64,000 nucleotides of DNA, taken from Actinernus sp. WN-2022 (lineage: Eukaryota; Cnidaria; Anthozoa; Actiniaria; Actinernidae). Positions 61,101-63,149 of the stretch are shown here, piece after piece. The stretch is taken from the NCBI GenBank assembly GCA_030867875.1, contig JAOWCC010001634.1:51370021-51434020 (forward strand), in the 5' to 3' direction. Both the position numbers and the translations under genes were made by a program. How positions within the stretch are numbered: position 1 is the first letter of the stretch; each line of letters begins with the position of its first letter. The notes beneath the pieces were generated by a model. The model worked only from the letters and a program-made list of their open reading frames with translations, ran no database searches and was not told where the DNA came from.

Positions 61101-63025
61101 TGAGTACCTCAATTGTCTGAGAAAAGAGAAATAACTATTTCTCAGTAGAAAACGATGCGATTCTCGTGCAATGATTTCTTATTGATACGGATAGGTAGAT
61201 AGATTAGGTGGGTGGGTAGGTTGGACAGATTATGGATCACATTGTTCACTTTAGCGGATACATAACTCAGATAAATGTACTCATACATTGTGATACATTC
61301 TGTTACGAGGACAGATGGTCATATTACCATGGTCTTGTTCTGCACGAAGTTCTGTAATGCCTCGTTGTTAGGTGCAAAGACCGTGCAACCAACACAATTA
61401 TCAAGAGCTGTGAGGAGGTTGAATTGCTACAAAGAAAATAAAACAGAGTTTCGACACTAATAACAAGACATGCATCTCCATAACACATGTTATCATTAAC
61501 TCCTTACCAGATTACAAATAATTATTATTCCTAGTATTAGGTACTTATTGGTGGTTTTCATCGACACGCGATCGCAAAATTGGTTTGCAATGATAAAATC
61601 AAATAAAACATCTTGGTCCTTGTAGAACTACCAAAAATACACTTATAACCCAAATTTTGGAACATTAGATTATTTTCTAACGGATCTATGGGCCAATGAA
61701 TGTACGACAATTTTACAGTACTTTGTATGCGGCCGCCATCTTTGTGTCCTTCTCGGGGACACAAACATGGCGGCCATAAAATGATTGGGTTTCACTTCGA
61801 AACTCTTTGAATGCAACTTTTTAAGATTTATCGAGTTACAAAAGAAATTGACAAGATTTTTATGCCTTCCGTAAAACACGCTGGGTCGTTCTGTCATAAA
61901 ATTAAAAATTGATTTACTCCGGAACAATACACCCCATCGATGTGAAAGTTTCTGTGTAGACTTCTATTGTCGATGTCTAGAATATATACAAAGAACAGCT
62001 TTGTAGGACTTATAGTTTAGATTTTAGGTTTTTGATGACGTCACGTGAAAACCAAGGATCGACTGATCGACGCAAGGTCCGTACACAATGACAGAGAGCC
62101 AAATATTTTCCTGTTCGGCCCAACCTAACTAAGTAAGTTTTTTTTTATCATATGACCACTTAGTTTGTTTTAATAATGACAAAACAATAAGTAAAACAAT
62201 GAGCAGGGACTGTCACGTCGAATACGTACGGCTCTCATCACGTGACTTTTGTTTCGAAAGGAAAGCGCGCGCGGGCCGTACGGGTCACATGATAATACTG
62301 CATATTACAATTACCTTAGTAAAATTGAAGAAGTCAAACAATGAGCTCGTATTCTTGAGCAGTTCAGAAACTTTAGGCAAAGGCGGCCTGGGAGGAAGTC
62401 TTGGAGGAAGAAGAATCTGAAGTAGAAATAGTACAGTTAGCATTAGTAGATTGTTAGTATAGTAGTACTGTAAGTTGAATGCCAGCTTAACCTGATGTTT
62501 CCACTGCCTACTAAAGCCGATGATACATGGTTCAACACCGTTGAACATCAGTCACAGCATATTGCGACTTGCTGAATCAACAGTCAACATCATTCAACTT
62601 TTGTTAATCAACAAGTGTTTTCTTTTTCATAGTTCACATGCATGTACTAGGTACGTCACATGACTACAAGCGATAATATGATTGGAACATGTCTACAAGT
62701 TAAACTCTTTCAACATTCAACATGGTGTGATGAACATTTGTTGATCAACAAATTGCACCGTGATTTTATTCATATATATATAGGTTTAAGTTCGTTTTCA
62801 CCGAGCACCAACAAACTGCCATCGGCTCATTGGAGTCGCTCCAGGTATTGACAATTTAGTACTGAAAGGTGACCTACAGGGCATGCTGGGAGTTAACTTT
62901 ACGCGAGCTTATTGACCAAAATGCGTCATGTGAACACACTGCCGTACCTTGTCTATGACATGTAGGATACCGTTAGCTGCTCGCCGGTCAGCCTGTATGA
63001 CACGAGTCTGGTTGTTCACAAGGAC
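22030..63025 (-). CDS. Stabilin-like FAS1/EGF transmembrane receptor gene, 39 exons in window (5' partial)
   Basis: Thirty-nine minus-strand exons were read by matching open frame, GT..AG borders and phase; their sum is 4134 nt, 1377 residues plus stop. Residues ~1-32 end a FAS1 domain; 38-165 are FAS1; 177-468 a cysteine-rich/EGF cluster; 469-603 and 613-757 two FAS1; 768-1003 a second EGF cluster; 1004-1126 a final FAS1. Residues 1127-1250 are a Thr/Pro-rich stalk; 1267-1286 is the membrane helix (VAAIIVCLVLALVAFAAVIW), followed by HYRKRK and a ~90-residue cytoplasmic tail with NPVF. Both EGF clusters open with the stabilin-type CC.xFxGxDC.ACPG block. Stabilins are surface endocytic/scavenger receptors; that role is inferred for this gene. 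No Link module precedes the last FAS1. Signal peptide and N-terminal domains lie to the right of the window. Confidence 0.88.
22268..22410. repeat. Palindromic MITE (AGCACAAGCAACATACGCAG arms)
   Basis: Arms of about 60 bp: AGCACAAGCAACATACGCAG...AGTTCTTGTTC and its inverted counterpart ...GTGTGTTGCTTGTGCTTC. A second copy, split by a LINE, is at 45713-45812 and 46516-46577. Confidence 0.8.
22614..22806. repeat. ~47-bp tandem repeat, 4 copies
   Basis: The unit contains GGTACTTATTGACTGGGTGG and GAGGGCTGGATGGGAACGTA. Confidence 0.85.
22863..24010. mobile_element. 1.15-kb inverted-repeat element
   Basis: The left end GGTGCTGACAAGAAACCATC...CACCTAAGAGAACCGATC...GATAGTCTGCGCC is found again inverted at 23945-24010 (GGCGCAGACTATC...GAGAACT...GGTGATGGTCTCTTGGTGCT). 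Arms are about 80 bp. No transposase frame inside. Confidence 0.75.
24185..24380. repeat. Dispersed repeat, copy 1
   Basis: The segment with CCACTTAGTTTGTTTTAATA, ATGACAAAACAA and the ...CATCACATGACTTTTGT... end is repeated with changes at about 62100-62300 in the same orientation. Confidence 0.72.
24546..24660. repeat. Short direct repeats (CGTTACTCGTCAAACTAGAG)
   Basis: Four to five irregular copies of a unit containing GTTACTCGTCAAACTAGAGT. Confidence 0.75.
25074..25211 (-). CDS. Stabilin-like gene, exon 38: cytoplasmic tail with NPVF motif
   Basis: Bounded by CTCGTAG and GTATAC, phase 0 at both ends. The 46 residues include FSPGVNSLSYENPVFGDE and GLELQSYGRTTT. YENPVF resembles NPxY/F-type endocytic sorting signals, fitting a recycling or endocytic receptor; this is inferred from motif only. 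Confidence 0.72.
25445..25750. repeat. 29-bp tandem array, about 10 copies
   Basis: The unit is GTGCAATGTGATTGG followed by TTCTCGTTGTCTAA. Copies are almost identical. Intronic, between exons 37 and 38's downstream neighbour region of the minus-strand gene. Confidence 0.93.
25990..26850. repeat. 14-bp minisatellite, about 60 copies
   Basis: Units follow GAAACAGTRRCRTR with many variants. The array lies in the intron between exons 37 and 38 and ends about 40 bp from exon 37. All three reverse frames stay open for long distances only because the unit lacks stops. Confidence 0.93.
26888..27019 (-). CDS. Stabilin-like gene, exon 37: transmembrane segment
   Basis: Between acceptor TTGCCTAG and donor GTACTA, phase 0. 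AERLSGGR precedes a 20-residue hydrophobic helix (VAAIIVCLVLALVAFAAVIW), then the positive stop-transfer HYRKRKQ. The helix marks the type I topology. The first part of this exon and its acceptor are present three times in tandem (26991-27227). Confidence 0.85.
26991..27227. repeat. 79-bp tandem triplication across an exon acceptor
   Basis: Exactly three 79-bp units starting GCTACACGTCCTCCACTGAG. Each contains the start of exon 37 (AERLSGG codons), the AG acceptor and about 45 bp of intron. Confidence 0.93.
27228..27836. other. Intronic sequence without recognised elements
   Basis: Part of the intron between exons 36 and 37; no repeat or exon seen. Confidence 0.4.
27837..27860 (-). CDS. Stabilin-like gene, exon 36: 24-bp microexon (tentative)
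   Basis: CACATACAG precedes and GTAAAC follows 24 bases in phase 0, coding VHGNQRRK. It could be skipped without changing the frame, so inclusion is uncertain. Confidence 0.45.
28079..28318 (-). CDS. Stabilin-like gene, exon 35: Thr-rich stalk
   Basis: An 80-codon phase-0 exon between CTACCAG and GTACAC. About half of its residues are Thr, Ser or Pro (STTIVSSSTTTTKPKTNTQT and similar), as expected for an O-glycosylated stalk next to the membrane. There is no stop over 240 bp in this frame only. Confidence 0.75.
29025..30273. mobile_element. TTAA-flanked element with ~290-bp inverted repeats
   Basis: The ends AGCGCATATGAAGC and GCTTCATATGCACT are flanked by TTAA on both sides. The inverted arms (about 29025-29330 and 29965-30273) share long blocks such as GTTGACAAACGGA / TCCGTTTGTCAACATCTCAT. 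The centre has a 120-bp direct duplication (29308-29427 and 29428-29555) and a LINE-like tail ending in AAATAAAATAAATAAAC. TTAA targets fit piggyBac or Kolobok elements. No transposase. Confidence 0.78.
30427..32078. mobile_element. 1.65-kb element whose inverted ends are GC-rich minisatellites
   Basis: The left end GGACGGAGTAAAACGCAGGG is followed by GCACGCAGG-type units. The right end, inverted, is ...CCTGCGTGCCCTGCGTTTTA then CTCCGTCC. A small palindrome (GAGCGGGCAAGAT/ATCTTGCCCGCTC) sits near 30595-30630. The AT-rich interior has no recognised gene. Confidence 0.65.
32264..32611 (+). CDS. Unrecognised open frame in a stabilin-gene intron, plus strand
   Basis: A 115-codon frame. The central part (YGPLLGKETPVKGTNELNLE, IIETLRGMRNPFDFEGLNYL) looks more protein-like than neighbouring frames and ends near a possible donor (AAAG|GTACCT at 32560). 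No domain recognised. It could be an exon of a nested gene or an old transposon. Confidence 0.3.
   Translation: MYSAPSECSCAADTDMTAKASALETERATQDIYGPLLGKETPVKGTNELNLEIKQPLWRIIETLRGMRNPFDFEGLNYLMPVPGLYLLDRSSVTEVIKGTFHSPNIGESCGKLLY
33322..33420. repeat. Small fold-back with triplicated CCTGCGAGCACAG
   Basis: Three direct copies of CTGCGAGCACAGCCTC face an inverted GGCTCTGCTCGCAGAGTAG. Resembles the end of a Mutator-type MITE. Confidence 0.6.
34195..34326 (-). CDS. Stabilin-like gene, exon 34: Pro/Thr-rich stalk
   Basis: A 44-codon phase-0 exon between TTTCACCAG and GTACTT. IIGPKPPPPTTLPHTTPPPT, then TTVTTTTSTTTS-type sequence. It follows the last FAS1 domain directly. Confidence 0.82.
34444..34533 (-). 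CDS. Stabilin-like gene, exon 33: end of last FAS1 domain
   Basis: GEISVNGVAHVLGDIEATNG then IIYVLDQVLP: the NG.IYVLD.VL.P closing motif of FAS1 domains. Phase 0, borders ATTACAG and GTGAGC. Confidence 0.9.
34943..35068 (-). CDS. Stabilin-like gene, exon 32: FAS1 core
   Basis: KFNLSAVKHHIVAGRVSLSH carries the FAS1 H..VxG motif; LLGTELMIRK continues the sheet. Phase 0, borders CTGTAG and GTAAGT. Confidence 0.9.
35455..35640. repeat. 34-bp tandem array across an exon donor
   Basis: About five copies of ACTGACCTTAGCCGTCATTC plus AAATCACCATAGTA, running out of the end of exon 31. On the minus strand each unit carries GCTAAG|GTCAGT, the donor of that exon. Confidence 0.92.
35631..35744 (-). CDS. 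Stabilin-like gene, exon 31: FAS1 with FTVFAP motif
   Basis: AVYGLQSSQDGSSVFANLQS then LAFTVFAPINSVVAAK, the hallmark FTVFAP.N of FAS1 domains. Phase 0, borders TTTCATAG and GTCAGT. Confidence 0.9.
35848..35886 (-). CDS. Stabilin-like gene, exon 30: start of last FAS1
   Basis: A 13-codon phase-0 exon (VLEGTVKLTEFYK) linking the EGF cluster to the FAS1 domain. Borders TTAAACAG and GTAAGC. Confidence 0.78.
35977..36327. repeat. Inverted-repeat element holding a 42-bp array
   Basis: CGTATGAGTGGGACAAACTA at the left faces GTAGTTTGTGCCACTCATAC at the right. Between them are five copies of CACGGCATGCCGTACAGTAA plus CCGTGCCATTGCCGTAGTTTGT (36094-36310). Confidence 0.85.
36377..36450 (-). CDS. Stabilin-like gene, exon 29: EGF second half
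   Basis: GHVVCTCLPGYTGNGFTCEG completes an EGF begun in exon 28; phase 1 in, phase 0 out. Borders GACGTAG and GTCAGT. The next residues are FAS1, with no Link module between. Confidence 0.9.
36930..37059 (-). CDS. Stabilin-like gene, exon 28: EGF end and EGF start
   Basis: GQRRCQCILGYYMINGRC ends one EGF; SRCLQNHGGCSLNAACSE starts the next. Phase 0 in, phase 1 out; borders GTGATCAG and GTAAGT. Confidence 0.9.
37137..37327 (-). CDS. Stabilin-like gene, exon 27: one full EGF and half of another
   Basis: CNVDSGGCHVFATCSD, CTCRPGYEGDGYYC, then RCNTNNGGCGEKGTC. 63 complete codons after two leading bases; borders ATCTACAG and GTGAGT. Confidence 0.92.
37391..38722. mobile_element. TTAA-flanked 1.3-kb inverted-repeat element with a Gag-like relic
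   Basis: TTAA at 37387-37390 and 38723-38726 flanks inverted ends AGTGTATGTA... and ...TATATACACT. Paired blocks extend inward (ATTAATATCGATTCTGCATC, AAGTGAATAGTAGAATA). A second inverted pair (GAGGTTTCTATTT, 37481/37698) lies inside the left part. The minus strand holds a broken frame (next entry). TTAA targets point to piggyBac or Kolobok elements. Confidence 0.72.
37940..38475 (-). pseudogene. Relic of an acidic/basic Gag-like retroelement protein
   Basis: Starting MSDSEHFEREDRGEALVKEP at about 38470, the minus strand gives, with frameshifts, RDYEGPK-like and KFIERRQKLTKLANKSEADW, then YESDDLAEDS and Lys-rich sequence. This matches from memory an ORF1/Gag-like protein common in cnidarian retroelements (possibly DIRS type). 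Stops and shifts make it non-coding today. The assignment is weak because no database could be consulted. Confidence 0.4.
39135..39272 (-). CDS. Stabilin-like gene, exon 26: laminin-type EGF
   Basis: CPGGSAAPCSGRGQCDDGLT, CTCRSPFNGSVCERCP. Matches the stabilin CPGG..NPCSGRG.C.DG block. Phase 1 both ends; borders TTCCCAG and GTGAGC. Confidence 0.93.
39368..39710. repeat. 32-bp tandem array, about 11 copies
   Basis: Unit GAAATGCTTCATGTTGCCGA plus CTATAAAGAATT, almost invariant. Intronic between exons 25 and 26. Confidence 0.94.
39896..40013 (-). CDS. Stabilin-like gene, exon 25: CC block before laminin EGF
   Basis: Contains CTYEGDSLGCQPVC and KREQKCCANFYGSDCR, the stabilin-specific CC.xFxGxDC sequence. 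Phase 0 in, 1 out; borders TTTGACAG and GTAAAT. Confidence 0.9.
40125..40181 (-). CDS. Stabilin-like gene, exon 24: cysteine-rich linker
   Basis: A 19-codon phase-0 exon, GHCGSCFTSVSCPADTTHV, joining the FAS1 end to the CC block. Borders CTGTTCAG and GTGAGT. Confidence 0.82.
40875..41182. repeat. 19-bp tandem array, about 16 copies
   Basis: Unit CGATCTAACGATCCTTTGC; the first copies read CGCTCTAACG. Intronic. Confidence 0.94.
41183..41640. other. Intronic sequence, nothing recognised
   Basis: Lies between two minisatellites in the intron between exons 23 and 24. Confidence 0.4.
41645..42560. repeat. 18-bp minisatellite built from two 9-bp halves, about 50 copies
   Basis: Unit CTCTTGGGTCTGTTGGCT with CTTTGCCTT and TCTATTGGA variants. 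Long frames on both strands (LLALLG/GSVGSL repeats, or REPTDP repeats) reflect a unit length divisible by three with few stops. Confidence 0.94.
42778..42921 (-). CDS. Stabilin-like gene, exon 23: end of FAS1 and LGGKCD linker
   Basis: GDLYVNGRSKIIQRDIRFNG then YGIDTVLLPLGLGGKCDD. The LLP.xLGGxCD ending is typical of stabilins before an EGF cluster. Phase 0; borders TATGGCAG and GTAAGG. Confidence 0.92.
43119..43217 (-). CDS. Stabilin-like gene, exon 22: FAS1 middle
   Basis: ANLSSEFFIRGGGGVEMRTT then TGEAIFVSCRGGK. Phase 0; acceptor CATTGCAG, donor GTTTGT (weaker than its neighbours). Confidence 0.85.
43518..43694 (-). CDS. Stabilin-like gene, exon 21: FAS1 core
   Basis: KAGLTTLFNSTFGRPYLMFY, VSDQAYDKLSDAFKNRLTDP, then LTKYVKYHVVQNAP with the YHVV motif. 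Phase 0; borders CCCTCGCAG and GTAAAC. Confidence 0.93.
43776..45290. repeat. 99-bp tandem array carrying an exon 3' end and donor, about 15 copies
   Basis: On the minus strand each unit reads ...AACAACCTTCTCAAG|GTATGTGATC... The first bases equal the end of exon 20 (SNNLLK) and its GTATGT donor. 99 bp equals 33 codons and the reverse frame stays open over several units. A few units are shorter (deleted) or have 1-2-bp insertions. Confidence 0.95.
45278..45322 (-). CDS. Stabilin-like gene, exon 20: 45-bp start of FAS1 domain D
   Basis: VTKRLGYTTSNNLLK, phase 0, donor GTATGT. The acceptor could be after CGCAGAG (used here, phase-consistent) or two bases earlier. Its last part is amplified into the 99-bp array on one side and its first part into the ~90-bp repeats on the other. 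Confidence 0.8.
45310..45590. repeat. ~90-bp repeats, three copies, containing exon 20 acceptor region
   Basis: GCCTCTTGG(T/A)(T/G)ACCTCTG with GCTATAA and AGCAACAAGTGTTGGAAGCT-like sequence recurs at 45310, 45401 and 45491. The first copy is the real exon start and acceptor. Confidence 0.85.
45713..45812. repeat. Left part of a palindromic MITE split by a LINE
   Basis: AGCATAAGCAACATACGCAG...TGCTTGTTCTTATCTCTC matches one arm and loop of the MITE at 22268-22410. Its other arm follows the LINE at 46516. Confidence 0.8.
45813..46515 (-). pseudogene. LINE 3' fragment inserted in the MITE
   Basis: The minus strand encodes the C-terminal end of a non-LTR retrotransposon RT: LERMHCRAARIIYSLPKDMP in one frame, then YALRTRDLLLAPLFNTRYMK and DSLTYRGAVLWNTMCKD. 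GTACT occurs on both sides (45808-45812, 46516-46520) as target duplication. 5' truncated and frameshifted. Confidence 0.82.
46516..46577. repeat. Right part of the split palindromic MITE
   Basis: CTGCTAACGATAAATACGGC and ATATTGCTTGTGCTTATG complete the arm of the MITE. Confidence 0.78.
46804..46944 (-). CDS. Stabilin-like gene, exon 19: end of FAS1 domain C
   Basis: GSQLVFRDAQNNTARVIKMY, then ESANGFVFKLDNLLVPP, the closing FAS1 motif, and a QTQPGDTA linker. Phase 0; borders CCTCTCAG and GTTAGT. Confidence 0.92.
47098..47830 (-). pseudogene. LINE 3' fragment (CR1/Rex-like)
   Basis: The minus strand gives, with frameshifts, INARVDYCNSLLFGVPA, RLICYTPRHSHITPVL, LHWLPI, and TNKTLSDRAFAAAAPKVWNG with LPLRIRNEDTFDSFK. 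It ends in an ATT repeat at about 47100. 5' truncated; intronic between exons 18 and 19. Confidence 0.83.
47865..48008 (-). CDS. Stabilin-like gene, exon 18: FAS1 domain C core
   Basis: RRSVSNPVTVSQYLRYHIVS carries the YHIV motif; FTSLLGPPIWIERN continues. Phase 0; borders ATGTACAG and GTGAGT. Confidence 0.92.
48083..48181 (-). CDS. Stabilin-like gene, exon 17: FAS1 with VLAPNN
   Basis: KYGLKKLLESHSVTSVLAPN then NKALNKLMRDTRK, the FT(V)xAPN.xA motif. Phase 0; borders TTTCTTAG and GTAACA. Confidence 0.92.
48635..48682 (-). CDS. Stabilin-like gene, exon 16: start of FAS1 domain C
   Basis: AMERDVELSIALSLIK, a 16-codon phase-0 exon; borders TTTGTAG and GTAAGT. Confidence 0.8.
48790..48925. repeat. 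Palindromic MITE
   Basis: GAACTATCGGCTGATAGTT and AACTATCAGCCGATAGTTC flank further inverted sequence (AAATTTGATGTTCTTAAAAC / GTTTTAAGAACATCAAATTT). Confidence 0.85.
49390..49509 (-). CDS. Stabilin-like gene, exon 15: EGF
   Basis: NNGGCSIRARCKKTG, CTCAAQYVGDGEICVGSCVE. Phase 0; borders TTATCTTAG and GTGAGA. Leads into FAS1 domain C. Confidence 0.92.
49658..49732 (-). CDS. Stabilin-like gene, exon 14: EGF end and next EGF start
   Basis: RNCFCKEEFTGDGEKTC then ILLNPCEQ, continuing as NNGGC in exon 15. Phase 0; borders TTTTGTAG and GTGAGT. Confidence 0.92.
49918..50180. repeat. Two-copy direct duplication, about 140 bp unit
   Basis: Both copies contain AGATAAAACCATATCTCCAA-like sequence, CTGCCTAATTATTAGTTACC and ATGATGTCACAGATGTCTTT. 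Intronic. Confidence 0.88.
50228..50301 (-). CDS. Stabilin-like gene, exon 13: EGF first half
   Basis: IDVCQKNNGGCHLNATCTST. Phase 1 in, 0 out; borders TTATTTAG and GTGAGT. Confidence 0.92.
50390..50518 (-). CDS. Stabilin-like gene, exon 12: complete EGF
   Basis: INACDRNNGGCHRKATCK, ANCACISGYTGDGQYCY. Phase 1 both ends; borders TTTTCTAG and GTAACT. Confidence 0.93.
50620..51540. repeat. 54-56-bp tandem array, about 16 copies
   Basis: Unit GGTACATCAGTAGTGTATTG, GTGTGTTAACATGTCTGGAG, TGAATGACATGTGTCA. The copies grow more uniform toward the right. Intronic between exons 11 and 12. Confidence 0.93.
51766..51839 (-). CDS. Stabilin-like gene, exon 11: EGF second half
   Basis: CRGSGLSSQCLCDTGFIGNG then THC. 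Phase 2 in, 1 out; borders ATCATCCAG and GTAGGT. Confidence 0.9.
52159..52207 (-). CDS. Stabilin-like gene, exon 10: EGF first half
   Basis: ANYTNCLPTICHTHA, equivalent to the ...CDK....C....C...xxC stretch of stabilins. Phase 1 in, 2 out; borders TGTTTCAG and GTACGT. This frame is chosen because only it fits both neighbours. Confidence 0.85.
52703..54115 (+). pseudogene. Crypton-type tyrosine recombinase (DUF3504-like), frameshifted, in an intron
   Basis: Plus-strand frames in sequence give MADENWTLLDDNELTFDQHF, then TRTDLNIFYRWTKTIYETRT and IDNIPPTELNNLPAHTLF. After shifts they continue with LLRTVWVHNIIHFGWRARDE, KLGDFRVKNEDGPGGQEFIE, FKSYLSRRPVEMGNPDDTFY and NPISQIWFKK, then GQRNLKSLDSYSEASDEQQK and an acidic end (VLAFESSDEEL). 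This is the Crypton/KIAA1958-type recombinase layout, with the tail Tyr in LDSYSEAS kept. The HxxR box expected after VTGRH is scrambled and the last His-type position reads AGQRN. Multiple indels make it inactive. It lies in the intron between exons 9 and 10 of the stabilin-like gene, in opposite orientation. Confidence 0.78.
54265..54680. mobile_element. MITE with GTTACACGAGACGATTTT ends
   Basis: AAGGTGATGTTACACGAGAC at the left, and at the right an inverted, partly matching GACGAAAAATCGTCGTTAAAAATCG. Several AACATGTTGC/GCAACA motifs lie inside. Confidence 0.5.
54723..56130. mobile_element. 1.4-kb inverted-repeat element
   Basis: TTTACTGGATACCTTCAAAA at the left faces TTTTGAAGGTATCCAGTAA at the right (56112-56130). 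No transposase recognised inside. Confidence 0.6.
56441..56536 (-). CDS. Stabilin-like gene, exon 9: EGF
   Basis: CRCVNGTCNAGITGDGSCSC then YHGWKGSLCDK, close to the stabilin C..G.C..G..GDG.C.CY.GYxG..CDK repeat. Phase 1 both ends; borders TTCTAG and GTAAGT. Confidence 0.93.
56912..57064 (-). CDS. Stabilin-like gene, exon 8: laminin-type EGF
   Basis: CPGRVTSPCSGNGQCSDGLL, CSCSTHFTGTNCEKC. Phase 1 both ends; borders GTTTCAG and GTAAGT. Confidence 0.94.
57585..57627 (-). CDS. Stabilin-like gene, exon 7: CC.GFWGPDC block
   Basis: ERKCCSGFWGPDCQ, the signature that introduces the EGF cluster. Phase 0 in, 1 out; borders TCTTACAG and GTATAA. Confidence 0.92.
57747..57809 (-). CDS. Stabilin-like gene, exon 6: cysteine-rich linker
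   Basis: WIRGCDPWEFFCRAKCQKTQ, 21 codons, phase 0; borders TTCACCAG and GTGAGT. Equivalent to exon 24 of the second cluster. Confidence 0.88.
57792..57975. repeat. ~61-bp repeats, three divergent copies, across an exon acceptor
   Basis: GTCACATCCCC(G/TA)... with ACTGGTGAAA/ACCGAAGATA and ATGACTA recurs at 57792, 57853 and 57915. The first copy is the start and acceptor of exon 6. Confidence 0.78.
57976..59137. other. Intronic sequence without recognised genes
   Basis: Part of the intron between exons 5 and 6; no coding or clear repeat signal. Confidence 0.4.
59138..59240. repeat. Hairpin repeat with two TGACGTCA palindromes
   Basis: TCCGATGCACAGATGACGTC and GACGTCATCTGTGCATCA are inverted copies about 45 bp apart, each containing TGACGTCA (a CRE-like octamer). 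Confidence 0.75.
59310..59438 (-). CDS. Stabilin-like gene, exon 5: end of FAS1 domain B
   Basis: SKVNGISFNKKRLKARTAVI, then YQLSGVLEPVKSRCDIINVL. Phase 0; borders TTTCCAG and GTAAGT. Confidence 0.9.
59700..60870. repeat. 61-bp tandem array, ~15 near-identical copies plus diverged left edge
   Basis: Unit GTAACAAACCTGTGTACCAC, ACACGCCACGTACAGTAACA, CACACATGCACACCACACGCA. The left part (59700-59935) has degenerate versions. All reverse frames are open over more than 1 kb because 61 is not a multiple of three and the unit has no stop; none is a gene. Confidence 0.95.
60997..61116 (-). CDS. Stabilin-like gene, exon 4: FAS1 domain B
   Basis: TIEVLKNHVIQEYVQTESVH then FSTWLGPGYLVKITDK; LKNHVI fits the FAS1 YHV block. 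Phase 0; borders TTTTCTCAG and GTGACG. Confidence 0.92.
61328..61426 (-). CDS. Stabilin-like gene, exon 3: FAS1 domain B, TVFAPNN motif
   Basis: QFNLLTALDNCVGCTVFAPN then NEALQNFVQNKTM. Phase 0; borders CTTTGTAG and GTAATA. Confidence 0.93.
61731..61778. repeat. Short perfect-arm hairpin
   Basis: GGCCGCCATCTTTGTGTCC and GGACACAAACATGGCGGCC pair around a 5-base loop. Likely the centre of a palindromic MITE. Confidence 0.8.
62100..62300. repeat. Dispersed repeat, copy 2
   Basis: Matches 24185-24380 (GACCACTTAGTTTGTTTTAA, ATGACAAAACAATAAG, CATCACGTGACTTTTGTTTC). Confidence 0.72.
62315..62416 (-). CDS. Stabilin-like gene, exon 2: FAS1 A-B junction
   Basis: ILLPPRLPPRPPLPKVSELL then KNTSSLFDFFNFTK: the LLPP end of one FAS1, a proline linker and the start of the next. 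Phase 0; borders TACTTCAG and GTAATT. Confidence 0.9.
62518..62762. mobile_element. Palindromic MITE, copy related to 17170-17403
   Basis: ATGATACATGGTTCAACACC at the left resembles the AGCTTATGATACAAGGTTCA end of the other copy. The inside has GTTGAACATCAG, TTTTGTTAATCAACAAGTG and TTGTTGATCAACAA motifs in common. Confidence 0.6.
62948..63025 (-). CDS. Stabilin-like gene, exon 1 in window: end of FAS1 domain A
   Basis: VLVNNQTRVIQADRRAANGI then LHVIDK, the NGILHVID closing FAS1 motif. Phase 0; borders CTTGCAG and GTACGG. Earlier exons lie to the right of the window. Confidence 0.9.
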
Positions 63026-63149
63026 CTGCAAGGTATCGAGTACAGCAATCTAAGCAACCTAAGACACGCTGGGTGGCGCTGCGTGTAAAACCGCTCGCCT
63101 CAATGTGGCCAGAGATCGAGTCCGTCGTCATATGTAAATTGAGTTGTGA

